From Sitta carolinensis (lineage: Eukaryota; Chordata; Aves; Passeriformes; Sittidae), in NCBI GenBank assembly GCA_032173965.1, contig JAVUNC010000006.1, forward strand, positions 38,721,870 through 38,785,869: a stretch of DNA of 64,000 bases. The letters run 5' to 3'. This document shows, piece after piece, positions 50,865-64,000 of the stretch; the stretch's first letter is position 1, and each line of letters opens with the position of its first letter. The notes beneath the pieces are model-generated. The model was not told where the DNA came from, did not search any database, and saw only the letters and a list, made by a program, of their open reading frames with translations. The translations under genes were made by a program, and so were the position numbers.

Positions 50865-53800
50865 TCATCACCCACCAAAGCTACACACGGCACAGGATCA
50901 TAAGAAAGCAGGAGCTGGAGAAACATTGTAAATCAACCAAATTTATATTCAGGTAACCTATTTAGTTGGTTTGCTTTCTTGTTTCATTTTTTGTAAATGG
51001 TTCCATGCATTCTTAGCCATAAATCTCAGCAATTGATAGGACACAGAGAGAAGGAGGCACAAGATAAGACTCTTCTCTACACATTCTAGTTTACACATAC
51101 AAACCCCATAGTTAACTGATCCCCATGCAGTGGAACTCATGCCTTAACTGCTTGTTTCTGGGGATAATCTTTTCCACTGAGGTAAATCCAAATTAAAAAT
51201 CCTGCTTTACTAGATGAGAAAACTGAATCTAGAAAGCTCAGGGCTAAACATAAAATTTGAAACTATTTTGAATCAATTCTATAGTTGCAGTACATACCTA
51301 ATATATTCCAAGCTTGAGCTGAAACTACAAAATTTCTATGTCCTACAAAAATTAAACCACGGTAGGCCAATTCAAACAAATTTACAAACTCCCATCAATT
51401 TCATTGGTGACCAAATAACAATAACCTTTGAGGATTAAAATCTAATGATCTGCCTGAATTTTATAGCTTTTCTAGTCTTGCAAAAAGATCTAGGCTTACA
51501 GTCTTTTGCCTAAGTCAAAAAAGACTTTTTCTTAATATTAACAATGATAAAAAGCTCCAGAAAAAGTCCTATCTACTCTTGAAAGACCAGGATGCACTGT
51601 AGCAAGACTTTTGAGAATCAGAGCTTCATCTCCTCACAGTATGTTCTTTATCAGTGGGTGATTAGAGAAAAACACAGCTGAAAATGGGTTTTTCTGCTAT
51701 TGTGGGCTGCAAAGTAACAGATGCGCCAAGAGCAGAGAGATTTCTAAAATAAGTCGACTTTGCTTAACAAGTTGATGCTGTCAGAAAGGTTTGTAAACAG
51801 CATTCTTTGGTTAATGGACAGTTTTGCAAATGCTTACATGGCCTCACTTGCAGTTTGCACATACAAAGTGTCTCCTCTAGTGACTTACAGTGGAGAACGC
51901 ACAAAGTGCAAGAAGGCAGCAATGTCTGTATTCTCCATCTTTTGCTCTCATAGCAAAAGATTCCCCAAAGTGCAAAACATGTAATCAATGGTGCTTGAAA
52001 CATAGGCCACTCATCACAAAACCTGAAAGATTTTCAGACAAACTTTCAGTCAGAACTTGCTTTAAGCAGTTAAGAGAAGAAAGGTGACCAAAACTCAAGA
52101 AGCCTTCAATAGTGAACCCCTCTCGCGATATGGTTTGTCTGCTCATGGTACCCTGTGCCTAAGAACAGCCAAAACAGAGTCCCAGTGCAGGTACAAAGGA
52201 TAGTAACAGTGAGAAATCACTGAGGAGTCTGATCATCAAGACAGGAATCTCTCTATGTGAAAAGTCTCTTCCAAGCCCCTAGGATGGAAAGACTGGAATA
52301 AAAACTAAATCAGTGCAAGTCCCCTAAGTATATTTTAATCCATGAAAAGAAAATTATAATCTAATCCTAGATGTACTTTTATCCAAATGAATTTTCTATT
52401 AAAGAGCTGCAGTTAAGCTCTTTGCCTTGATGATATCTTGTGGTAATGAGTTTCACTGCTTAGTTATGAAACATGTCAAAAGTATTTTATTTTATCAATT
52501 ACTGCTGAATCTGCTGCCTTTCAGTTTTAGTTCCATGATTTAGGTTCTTCTGTTACTTCAGGAAAAAAAGAGCATTCCATGCATCTTATCACTATTCATG
52601 ACTGAGTAGGTCTGTCATTGTCTGCCACTCACACCATATCTAACTGATATATTCTTGATTTCTCTTAGGAATATGACTTTGTTGCCAACCTTTTATCACT
52701 TGCTTCTGAAAAGAAGAAGAAAGAAAAAAGAAAACAAATTACAGTCTCCAAAGGAACTTTCCTATTACAGCTAAATTTTACTCAAATAGGTAAATATATT
52801 TCGAAGCACAGAATACTAAAAAAGACGAAGCCTTGTAATATCAAACAGAAGGAAATGCCTCACTGGGAAGTATACAAACAGTAAGTAACAAACTAGAATC
52901 ATATCTTAAGTACAGTGAGAGTCTATCTTAGAGTGAACTTGCAGTTTAAGAAACAAACAAGCTCTAATCCACTTAATCCACTTTTCTATTTTCAACCGTG
53001 GCCATTGCTGGAGGCAATGGCATAGCTATAAGGAAGAGCAAGAGTGGGGCCCTGTTCTCTGCATCACACTTCTCAGATTTTTTGTTGTTAGAGGTTGACT
53101 ATGAAATTGAGTCATAAACTCCCCTCAAACCTCTATGACAAACAGGGTAATAGAATCCAATCATCTATACAGAAAACAGGGAATTCACTGAGGTTTTGAA
53201 AGCATCAATCTAAATTATTACAACAGTTTATCAATTGTTTGAAAAGTATTTTCTTATAGTAATTTTGCATTTTCTATCCTTACATTTTTAACAGGATTTT
53301 CTGTGTTTTATTGGTTTCATAAAACTATATTTCCTCTGTCATTTATTATTTTAAGTATTTTGATCCTTCCTTACTTTCTGTTGAAAAATAGAGTTTTAAA
53401 TTTGAAAAATATTTCTCACATCTTATCTTCACACAGTTCCACAACACAAAAACTCTTTTTTTTAATCTAGAAACATAATCTCAAATTTCTTAGGAACTGA
53501 GAACCAAGTATTATTTGTAGAAGCAAATAAGTTCACATAGCTTTAAAATCTGAGAATTTTTTGCTCACAAAGTAAGCATTCCAAGCAGCTGAATGCAATC
53601 AACTAGAGCAAAGTTAGTCTGCAGCTAACTAGAGCAAAGAAATTAGTGTTAAAGATTTAAGAAGGAATATTATCCTTTTAAATGCCTTGCATCTCCCAAA
53701 ATCTGCAAATTGTAAAATCAGTCTGAAGTGCTCCATACATTAAACTAGATGGAGTCTTGAAGAAGATTTTTTCCCTATCTTTTCTCCTCTCATGTTTAAA

Positions 53801-55039
53801 CTGAAACCTGTAAAGCTTTCCCAAAGAACCATTTTGACTACTCCAGCCCCAAGGGCTATTTTTTTCCCTTCTGATTTTTTATCCTGCAGGGAAATAAAGG
53901 GCAAAGAATAAAGCAGCCTTTCTTGGGCTTTGTTTCAACTCAAAAAAGAGAAAATTAACAGAAGACCCTAGAGTGCTGTGAAATGGAAGAAAAAAATAAA
54001 TAAAAGTTGAAGTGAGGCAGTAAAAAACCCTTACAGTTCTGTTGGCAACTAACCAGCATCAAAATATCTACGAAATATGACATTTGAAGCTTAAGTAATG
54101 TTTTATTTTAATTTACTTGATTACTAGTTTTCAATCTATTGTTCAGTTTCCTTTCTCCCATAACCTGTCTCATTCTATGTCAGAGGCACAAGGAGAAAAA
54201 TATTCCTGCTGTAAATCAAAGATAATTTCTAGACTAAGTTCTCAGTGCTCAGCCTGCATTCAGGGTTGCATGTAACAGCTTGCCCCACTACACATCAGAT
54301 CCTCTAGAAGTAGAGAGCAGGGAGGAATTCCTGACCAGCTCATCCCACAGCATGTTACTCCCCTTCCAGAAAAGCATCCATTTAGATGAGAAGCTCACTA
54401 CAAACTCAATTAGTTGAAACTAAAGACACAGGTCTAGGGAAAAGCTTTATTTCCATCAAAATTAACTACAATACTAACCATGAACAGATATCACTAGACA
54501 TTATATTAATTCCAAAATACTTATACTCCACTGGTTAAATACACAAATTGTTTCGCGTACTACTGAACTGCATTTAATTCCCAAGTGAAGCACAAAGCAA
54601 TACTACCACATAGCACAGCACATTAAGACCATCACTGATAAGGGTAACTGAAATAGAAATTTGAAATTAAGGAGTACCACTTAACATTCCTATCCTTGGC
54701 AAATGCCAGTTGAAGAGAGGCAGGTTTGCCTTCTCAAGCTACACAGTTGCTATTGAATCAGAGGACAGTCTGTATCACCATACACCATAACCAATCATAC
54801 TAAAAACACCATTAAAATTATGAGATGCTATTACTACCTAGATTCCTGAGGAATCCTCAACAATCACATGCTCTCCTCATCCACAGCTATAGCCCTACTC
54901 TATATTTATCTCCTGTCTGCCCTAGTCTTTCCAGGATCATTAAATTTTAGCACAACATACTGCTGCCTAGGCATATATGTCTGCACCACTTAAAACACTA
55001 GCATTATCTGAGACACCTACACTGCACTGGCAAATATGA

Positions 55040-55560
55040 CAAGGAAAGCTGTGCTTTCCTGGAGTGCCAACTACAGGCCAGGCTAGCTACCGAAGGATAC
55101 TTAAAATGACAATGTACATCACCCTACAGTCAGAAGAATCCCATCCCTATTCAGCTATCCCAACCCAACAGTTTGGAGGGGCTGGAGGCAGTCCGCACTC
55201 CTCCTCTGCTCCCCCAGCCAAAAGCTCTCCTCTCAGTAAAGTACTGGTGAGAAAGACTGCTGCTGAACAAGTGGGATGACTGGGCTTTGGAAAAGCATCT
55301 CATGATGGCGGATGGTCCAAGGAGACCACTGATGCTGACTGTTGCTTCTGACAGGTGGAACGGGGTCCTCCTATCCATACTTCAGTCTGGAAAAGAAGTA
55401 CCCCAGAAACAGGTTTCCAACACGTGAAATCCACTGGAGCCCAAGAGATGCGGCCATGGGCTGAAAGGTAACTCTTTTCCTCTAGGCCAGAACTCCACAC
55501 TCTGGTGATGAAATTTAACTTGATGATAGTACAATGGATTTTAACACTGGTAGTATGAAA
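55040..55560. other. GC-richer unidentified block
   Basis: Base composition rises here relative to the flanks. Stop-free frames of 71-87 codons occur on both strands (55064-55279 plus, 55151-55378 and 55300-55563 minus). None shows a domain I recognise and no splice context suggests a NRXN3 exon. An old repeat is the simplest explanation. Confidence 0.25.
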
Positions 55561-58500
55561 CACTAACGACCCATGCCTCCATAGCTGAATGAAAAGCAGC
55601 CAGCAACAGCATCACCAGCGGCTTTCAGCAGCAGCCCTGCAACTTCCAAGAAATGCAAATTTTGTCTCATCTCTGCCGTGCACCTAGACTACCCAGTCTG
55701 ACAAGATCACAACTACAGTAGGAAGAGCTGTAAATAATTCAATGGGTAAAAATATGCAGGTTTCCATTCTAAATAACTGGCTTGGAAGGAATCACAGTGA
55801 AATTTCAATACCCCTACACCTACACACTTGCAATAAGGTGAGAAAGACTTATTAAACCACAGACAAGATTAGTTAATCCAGCCAATCCACATCTTTGCTA
55901 TCCTAATGGAACACAGAGTATTTCTACAGAATTTCCTATTTATTTATTAAGAGTTGATTTTCTTTCTTTGTTTTGATGTAAAATCCTTTAGCCAGTCAAA
56001 ATGCAAATTAAAGTTTAGTTTTTGTCAGCACCAGTCCGAAAACAAGCACAAACTTATTATTATATTTCATTCCTTCCACTTTCAACTTCCACATCTCTTT
56101 TTTGAAGTCTAATCTGAAGATAGGAGTTCCCTACTCCATAGGAGAGTTCACTTCTCCATAACAAATACTAAGATGCAGTAAATACTCCCTGCAACACAGA
56201 TTCTTCATCTAGTTTTCCAAGAACAATATTTTGTTGACAATTATTCACAAAAGAGTTCATCTTGAGTCCAGAGATCACTGTATGCATGGGTACCATCAAA
56301 AGCTACTCAGGTGATAATGGGACTGGCAGACAGGAATCTGCCTAAATGGGTATATATTTACCATCCTGAGGGGCCAAGGATGGAATTTACACTATCACTC
56401 TTTTTACAAAAACGAGCTGAGCTATTATAAACAAAATTTTCAAGCCTTTTACACATCTCAAGAGGAGTAATTTTAATTTCAAAGTCTCTGAGATCCTAGA
56501 GCCAGAACAAGGACATGACTCTAACAACATCCAAACTATGAAAGGCAAGACATAAATTGGAGTTTAATACCTCATTTTACAAAACGTGTGCACAGACTAA
56601 AAATGTACTAGAGGCTAAAATCTCCATGTACTACACTGCCACTGCTAAGTTTTGTGGGCTTGTACAAATACTAATTTAGTTGTATTGTTTTCCTGTAATT
56701 TTCACTGCAAATTAATAAACAGCTCTAGGGATCTTAGATTTTCTTACCAACAATTAAAAAGATAAAAAATAAAAATATATAAATACATAAGAATGAGGAG
56801 TTTCTTCTTTTCTCCCAAATGAAATTTAAACCAAACAAGAGGCAACAAAAGAGTGCACAGTGGATCTCCTCTTATATCTAGAAGAAAATCATTGTCTAAA
56901 CATCCAAACACTGTCTAAAGAAAAGGACATGGTATGCCTAGTAAAATCATAGACAATATCAGTGCAACCATATATGAGAAGATGAGTGCTCCAAAGAGAT
57001 GCACACCTCCCAAAGCTATGCAGTGTACAGACTGTTAATGTATCACCAACCAAGCTGACACAAAAACACTTCAAAAAATCACAATCAATATATGTATAAT
57101 TCCATAAATTAACTACATCAACAGGGGATGTGACTTGGTTCTGCACAACTTTTGTGTGTCTCTAAAACATTCCATTTCATGGTGAAAATATCCCTTCAAA
57201 TGGAGCCTCCCCTCCATTTCTGCAAGTTTTTCACACAAGCTTTGACTCAGAGGTAAAAGTTCCACATAAAAGAAGCATTTTTTAAGAGAAGCATGTGAAA
57301 TTCCAAGGCTGGGGTGGGGAAGCTGGGTTGCCTATCTTATAAGTAAATATTCTCACTGTTTTTTTGGTAATGATCCACAGAAAGGCAGAGGCTTTCACTG
57401 TGTTACTATGAGGTAATGGTGAACTGCTTTTTCTGTTCAAATTACAATTTTAAAAAATGGTCACATGGATTAGGCAGTGGATTGAGACACAAATACAGTC
57501 TACATTCTTTCTAAGCTCTTCCCCGGCTGCCCTTTAAACCTCTATCTGTTTCATCCTTAATCTATTAATTGAGACAATACTCTCTCTCATGAAAAACCAT
57601 TATATTAAAGGCATCAGAAATGTGCCAACAATAGCTATGTCAGAAATAAATGGCACAACACATGCAACTAAAGCAGGAGGTGGTCCCCACCATTCAGGCA
57701 TCAACCTGAGTGCAGCAGATGGCCTCTGCATGTTTTAGATGGTTGAGCAGATCCTGGCTGGGGTTTTTGTTTGTAATAGAAATTAAGCTTTCTGGATCAT
57801 ATATGAAATGACAGTGACCAATTTGGTTGAAAATTCTGCTCTTCTAGTCTCTGATTAAATAGCAAGAAATGGAGGTCAATAACTTTTGAACAAAATACAT
57901 ACAGAGAAAATGTCTTAAAAACAGGATCCAACAAGATCTTTCTAGGCTTTCATTCACCTTTAAGTACTGTCAAGTCCACAAATTACAAAGAATGCATCTT
58001 CTTTGCTTTCAGATGTTAGGAATGAGAATGGGGGGCAGGGGAAGAATTCACCTTACCTTTTTCAGAAGCACCATCTGATGATACTTTTCAAAAGCATTTT
58101 ATATGGAGTTAAGTTTTCACCATGGAATATTACTGAACACATACTTACTTTTGGTACATATGTCCAATCCTCCATCACCTACCAGAGATATGCTTCAGGT
58201 ATAAAAAAGCACCAGGAACAGGACTTCCAACCAAAGCAGAGAAAGTACCAGAAAGCTCTTTCAAGAGGAGTAGACAGGAACCAGCATAAAATGAGATTTA
58301 ATTGGGAGGCCATGCCCACAGATACCCACAGCAAAACATCTTTTTCTTGAAGGACACATTCTTTCTTATCATAAGCTTTCCATGTCTCCAAGCATGACTT
58401 ACCAAAACCTCAGATGTTGGGAGCCTTCCTGTTTTTATATTTTTCTTTTCTTTAAAGAAGTGAAAACAAAAGAAATCCAAGCTACACAGACAAGCAAGAC

Positions 58501-60553
58501 AATTTAATTCACAGCAGCACAAGCTGTACCATTTAGTCAAAGGAATGTTCTAAACACCTGTTTTGAGCAAAACCAGTCATAAAAACAGCTGTTAGCAGCA
58601 AACAGAAGCTAACAACAACAATTTCCCATCCTTTTCCAGACACATAATGACATTTAAATTACATAGCATCACAGAAGAATTGCATAGAGCTGATGGTAAT
58701 TGACGTAATTACTTGTATGCATTTCTCCACTACATAGTGTTGTGCTGTAAACCCAAGCATGTTAAAAGTAAAAAGAGCCTTTGAAATCCTAAAACATGAA
58801 TACAACATTCCCTGCTGGATCCTTTTAACCTGTAGGTGTAAAGAAAACAACTACTTCAAAGTCTTAAAACTTCAAAATGCATAATTTAAACCTCAGGAAG
58901 ACACTGAAAAATTTAAAACTTCACCAGTTCCTTTTGGTTAAATGGGTTCAGATCAGAGCAGAGATGGTACACAAAAAGGTAATGAATGTTTATGTGATTA
59001 AAGACGAAGACAAAAAGAAAAAGAAACCACTAGGGAAAATATGCATAGTTGTATTTTTCTTTTTTCTTTCACAAGAACAAAATCTTTCACCTGCAGATCT
59101 TTGAGGGATCAGAGCAGGAGAAAAATGCATCAGCAAATGTGAATCACAGAAAACACTCCTTCCTTGAGTATGTATTAGCATCAGCAAAACCATATGAGAA
59201 TTAATGAATAACAACATGCTGAAAGTTTTCTCTCAGAAGGGACTGCAGTTTAGGAAGGCTCCAAAAATCCTACATGACAACAGATTTTACTAATAAATAT
59301 TTGAATCCTGTGTATCAGCCACATACATGGACTTTGAACTGGTGTTAAAGGCTGAGAAGAGGAAAGTAGCTCTACCAGTCTGTATCTCTAGTTACATACA
59401 GATCTGTGGGTAAACTGTGACACCATGAGGAAAAAAACTTTGATAAATACAGTTAAAGCATCTGATGAAGAACATCAGGGGGAAAAGATACCCATTTCCC
59501 ATATAAATAATAAATGCATCGCTCCAGATAATGAAACCCCACAGGTTAAAATATGAACCCAGGTGGAGGATTGATATCAACAGAATATCTGATAATAAGC
59601 ATGGAAGAATGTAGAGAGGACACAGCATTCTCCAGACACAAAGAAACAAGGTTCCAAAGATATCAGTTCTTCCATACATATAAACTTTCAAACAAGCATT
59701 TTTCAAAAGATTTCCTTTTGACTCCCCATTTGAGTACATTTTTGGATTCAAAATAAATAAGTGGCAGTGGGAAAAAGCTTATTGGCCCAGAGGGCAATAA
59801 AAAAAACCTCTTAAAAAAACCTCCAACCCTCTCACCCCCAAGACATTTTAATTTGGCACAGCTTTTACCAATACTCCAGACAAGGTAGAAGGATGCTGTG
59901 GCTGTTTCCAGAGCCATTATGGTTGACAGATGGGAGGTGTCTCATAAGTACATTTTAAACATTAAGACAATTGGGTATTTTATTTCTCTCCATAGCTCAA
60001 TCCAAGCTACATTTTAGTACCTTTCAGTAATTAATCCTTGATTCTTGTTCTCTGTGTTAGCAATTTATTGGGACAGCACACAGCCTGAGATAACTTTCAT
60101 ATATCAGATGGTATGTCAACAGATAATCAAATTGCATGTTTTCAGTTCATTTGTAAAACAGCCTTTCTATTAAGCACAAACAGAGGAAGCCCAAGTGATG
60201 TTGAAGCTACACTAATGGGGTACTGATTTTTGCTCCACAAGCACAGTACCTAGTCTTCAGAAAGAAGGCATCAAGGCCATATGCCTCTAAAAACCCTTGC
60301 AGGTTCTGGTCTCATGTTACATGCATATGGCTACTGAAATAACACCGTGAAATTCATGAAAGGTTGTAAAGAGTGAAGTGTAACAGATCAAGGATAGGGA
60401 ATGAGAGACATACAGAATTTATGTGCTTAAACACTTAACTTAAACTGCACCTTAACTGAATTGCTATAATGTTTCTGGCTCAATTCAGTACACATTGCAA
60501 GATAAGCTAATTAGAAATGACAAAATGTGTTTAAATAAAGCATGTTCTCCTCT

Positions 60554-60585
60554 CCCCCCCCCCCCAAAAAAAATATATATATATA
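60554..60585. repeat. Compound simple repeat C12-A8-(TA)n
   Basis: Twelve C (60554-60565), eight A (60566-60573), then alternating TA up to 60585. Confidence 0.92.
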
Positions 60586-61957
60586 AGAAAAGCACATTTT
60601 CTTACACAGAAGGAACATAACAATCTGGATTTCCCCCAATTAAAAAATGCTTGTCTTCCAAGATGCCCTCATGACCTATCTCACAGACAATTTTAAAGTA
60701 TTTTTAACTCTGTAATGTAAGGATAGCTCATTTTTCCTACTTACTATTCAACTTAACATATACTTCAGATCTTTTCTAATGTAATGTAACTTAGACAAAA
60801 TCAAATTTATCTATCCAGCACTGGAGCAGGTAAATCCTGTTGTGGTTAAATCCCTGCCAACAACTAAGTACCACAAGCTGCTTGCTCACTCCTGTCCTCA
60901 CTTTGTGGATGGGGAAGAGAGACAAAAAAAAGGTAAAATGCATGGGTGGAGGTAAGAACAGCTGAATAACTGAATAAAGTAAATACTAGGAACAAAACCC
61001 CCAAAATCCGAATTATCATTGGGGTTCACAACCTTAACCCACTGCTCACCATCCACTGACCTATGCCCAGCCAGGCCCCCCAGCAGAATCTAGCCCCTCA
61101 CAGCCAAGTCTCCCAGTTTATATACTGAGTGTGATGATCTGTCATATGGAACATTCCTTTGGGTAGTTCAGATCAGCTGTCCTGAAAGTGTCCTGGCTTC
61201 TTGTGCACTGGCTCGCTGGCAGAGAGCAGGAAACTGAGGAGTCCTTGACAGCAACTAAAACCATCAGTGTGTTACTGACACCATTCGCACACTGAATCAA
61301 AACACAGCCCTGTACCAGTTACCAGGAAAAAAATTGACTCTACCCCAGTTAAGATCAGGACAATACCAAAAGTCAAACCTACATTTCCAGCTGCCTCTGT
61401 CTTAACCTCTCATAAGAGCTATTCACACTAGTGGAATAAGCTGATCTCCATGCATTACATGCATCTTTGCTATCAAGCACATATTTGCATTAGTGCTCTT
61501 TATTTTAATGCAGAGTCAGTTTGCATATGCATTATACTTTCTATTTAAGATTATTAAGCAGAGACACATCATTTCCTCCAAAAATCCACTGTTCTTTAGC
61601 CAGAAAAATAAGAAAAAGATGGATTAACTTTCTAATGCTTTGTCAAGCTTTTAATGACTTGGTTTCAAGGGGGCTTCCTGTTGTTCAGCAGTGCCAATCA
61701 CCCGATTGTGTCACTGAAATCCACATCCTTGGCAACTCTTAAGGCTTTGCATGGAAGTCTTAGAATTGTGACATTCAAACTCAGAGATAATTTTTACCAT
61801 TTTTAAATCAAACCGTTTGTTCTTAGGAGTTTACAAGCAGAGTAAAAACTGAGAAGCTCATACATACATTCTCTGTTAACAGCAAATCTATAAATTAGAA
61901 CTACATAAAAATGTAAGGACAATATAGCAGAACTCCTGCATTTTCCTCAGGTATCTT

Positions 61958-62060
61958 AAAAAAAAAAAAAACCTCAAAAACCCCCAATGACCAAAAAAAA
62001 AAAACCCAAAACAACCCCACAAAAAACAAACAAAAAAAAAGCTTTGGGTTTTTTTTAAAG
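61958..62060. repeat. A/C-rich low-complexity tract ending in repeated AAAGCTTT
   Basis: Long A runs alternate with CCCCC, CCC and CCCC runs up to 62040. The palindrome AAAGCTTT then occurs twice around a GGGTTTTTTTT spacer. Confidence 0.82.
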
Positions 62061-64000
62061 CTTTCAAAAATGTTTTGGGTAGTTAGGTGGCTAGTTTATG
62101 GGCAGCATCTTCAACCAACAGATCTTCCATACGTCCAACATTACTATCTTACACTGACTCTGACATAAGAAATAGGCAAAGACACAAGGAGCAGCACTAT
62201 ACAGGGTCCCTAAAATTACAGTATACTACTGTGGAAAAGCAAATTACCAATGCTGACTGCTAATATAAAAGCAGTAGAATTTTAAAAGCCCAATAGAGAA
62301 AGTGAATCTACCCTTCATAAGCATGCTTCTGTAATTAGAGATTTGATGGGCCACAGATAAAATCATAAAAACACAACCAGCAGCATCTACAGGCTCTCTT
62401 ATGTAAGTTCAGGAAACCCTAATTCAAACTTTCTAGGTTACATATATCTATACGTTCATAATTTTAAAACTTTTCTTGGAATTTTGTGATACGAATGAAA
62501 CAACCAGAAAAAGTAGTAAGGCTGTAAGCAAAACTACAGCAGACATAGAGAGCCTGTTCTTCTACTACTAGTTATGGCTGAATACACACACAAAATCCAA
62601 GATGCATTCCTTTTAGACTGCAAATGAACTGATTGAAACAGGAGCCTTTAATTTCCTGAGTAACTCTCTTAAAGTTCCCATTTTATGACCAGCTTCAGAC
62701 CAGATATTGACTAACAAAGCAATACCCCTTGCTTTCCACATGACAAACACAAACTGGCTGAATCCCTTAGCCTACAGAAGCACTTGAACTCTTTCTCAGT
62801 AAGATCAGGGCATGATATTTCTCTATGCTATCAAGAACCCATGCTGGTGTTTATACACCTTCACACAAACAACCAAAAATCCAGTGTCCAGCAGGGGAGT
62901 GTCCCTCATGTCTCTACAGGACAGGATGATCCTTTGCATCATTTGTCTTTTCACTAAGAATATATATTGCTGTAAAAGTAATCAATCCACAGAGATGTAC
63001 AGCAGTATTCATAACAGAGTGTATCAATCATGTGTTACTGAAACACTTCAAGGAGGATGGCATAAAAGAAAAACCAAAGTGCTTTGAGGAGAACTATCTC
63101 CTCCCCACCACCATGAAATCTCACATCAGTAGCATTCATCTCAGCTTTAAAATGACAAATATGCTTATAAGCAAAGATTAGTTTCAGTTAATTTTCACTC
63201 TCAGTTATTTACTAACACTCAAAACATATCAATATAATTTTGTAACTTTATAAATCCTTCTTTTAGAAAAATTCAAATAAACACTAAAAAAAAAAATAAA
63301 TTAACTGTCTTCATTTTATGAAATGGGAAACTGATTTATGTAAATCATAAAATACTGCCTGAGCTAAACTGAACTCAGCTGCTTAGTTTTCTGGCCTTTC
63401 TCCCCAGCCACCAGTGTGTGTATTCCTCAGAGTGTAATTCTAAGGGCTCTCCCATATGACTATTTTTCAGAAAGAGTAAAGAGCTATCCAAAGCTTCATT
63501 TTTCCACAGAAACAAGGACAGTGTTTATGCATCTAGGAAACAGGTTTAGGAAACAACAATAAATACTTGCGGATTGTTTACTAACAAGAACTGCGAGTCA
63601 CATGAATGCCTAGAAGAACACATAACACAATGAGAAAGCTGTCTAGGGAAGCCATTCAGTAGATCATGCCCATCAGTCTGATGAGCTAAATCAACAACTC
63701 TTCATAGGGACATACTTTGAAGAAAAGGGAATAACCAGGAATAAAGGAAAAAAATACAAGATGACCAAGTAAAAGAAACTATCTTTTGGTGAAGACTGAA
63801 AGCAAAGTGACTTTCAGCTATACAAAGATACATTCAGTTGGATTATAATGAGGAATGGGACAAAAGGACAGAAAGTAATCAAATCTCAGAGAAGTGCTAG
63901 CTGAGATTAATTTTATTGCTCAAAGAAAAAAAAAATAAAAAGGAGAGCACATAAGAGGACCTGCATGTTACATTACAGTAAAAGATTGAAAGCTGTCACA

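Larger units (their letters stand above)
1..64000 (-). other. NRXN3: Partial NRXN3 gene body (neurexin-3, alpha form), internal exons and introns
   Basis: Four spliced LNS-domain exons lie on the minus strand at 8926-9099, 9616-9806, 11181-11562 and 17603-17722. Known role: neurexins are presynaptic single-pass membrane adhesion proteins that bind neuroligins, LRRTMs, cerebellins and other postsynaptic partners. The exons here belong to LNS4 and LNS5, which occur only in the long alpha isoform. The 5' end of the gene lies beyond 64000 and the 3' end (EGF-C, LNS6, transmembrane segment, PDZ-binding tail) before position 1. That the flanking sequence to both window edges is intron of the same gene is inferred from the incomplete domains and the absence of other recognisable exons. 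No promoter or terminator was seen. Confidence 0.88.
17723..64000 (-). other. NRXN3: Giant intron upstream of exon A (NRXN3), at least 46 kb
   Basis: No exon is recognisable from 17723 to the window end. Long intervals without any feature I can name include 18320-22900, 28000-31400, 33400-36100, 48600-50600, 50900-60500 and 62050-64000, all AT-rich with scattered short A/T runs. The expected SS3 micro-exon would be about 27 nt, starting just after AG with AC-TGY and ending before GT. A reading by eye for its acceptor-side pattern on minus found no convincing match. Contents that can be named (CR1 copies, local repeats, microsatellites) are listed separately. An exon with unusual sequence could have been missed. 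Confidence 0.7.

Noticed and set aside
57490..57510. Possible SS3 micro-exon end (tacagtct on plus)
   Set aside because: The next codons on minus do not encode the expected Cys-Ile-Arg-Ile-Asn order, so the match is limited to the splice-site end.
59392..59751. Minus-strand 119-codon frame rich in hydrophobic residues
   Set aside because: It has AT-rich composition, no recognisable motif and no upstream gene features; chance is the simplest explanation.
1..64000. CRISPR arrays, tRNA or rRNA genes, bacterial-type operons
   Set aside because: No regularly spaced identical repeats or cloverleaf-type sequences were noticed, and the window is clearly vertebrate intron.

Overview
The window is vertebrate, almost certainly avian, nuclear DNA: about 99% intron, AT-rich, with four short spliced exons on the minus strand. 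The exons are bounded by AG/GT splice sites and encode laminin-neurexin-sex hormone globulin (LNS) domain sequence. Against remembered vertebrate neurexins, the paralog-specific residues ([34 protein letters not shown]) point to neurexin-3 (NRXN3) rather than NRXN1 or NRXN2. The avian call rests on CR1 LINE fragments and a solo LTR of a type I know from bird genomes.

Layout, in transcript order (high to low coordinates): a giant intron (17723-64000 and beyond); exon A (17603-17722), LNS4 just after splice site SS3; a 6 kb intron holding an antisense solo LTR; exon B (11181-11562), the rest of LNS4 and the start of LNS5; a 1.4 kb intron; exon C (9616-9806), middle of LNS5; a 0.5 kb intron; exon D (8926-9099), end of LNS5; then an intron running off the low-coordinate end. 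All four exons join in frame with matching phases (1, 2, 1), giving a continuous alpha-neurexin ectodomain segment of 289 residues. The EGF-C exon that should follow and the SS3 micro-exon and EGF-B exons that should precede were not found by eye, so they probably lie outside.

The long intron carries most of the other structure: three CR1 fragments (31440-31510 plus strand; 37254-37957 minus; 47385-48565 minus, the last joining an endonuclease-like segment to a 3' tail with the reverse transcriptase missing), two diverged local direct repeats, long homopolymers of opposite sense (T44 at 40688, A33 at 41539), a perfect 12-bp hairpin at 33320, microsatellites, and recurring A/C-rich tracts. Three candidate CTCF-like motifs and two CAG|GTAAG recursive-splice-like sites are noted as hypotheses.

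I see no operons, CRISPR arrays, tRNA or rRNA genes, and no second protein-coding gene. I did not find a new biological system. The most interesting points are the weak donor of exon D, whose readthrough would add a hydrophobic tail to neurexin-3, the possible RNA pairing between the homopolymers, and the internally deleted CR1 copy.
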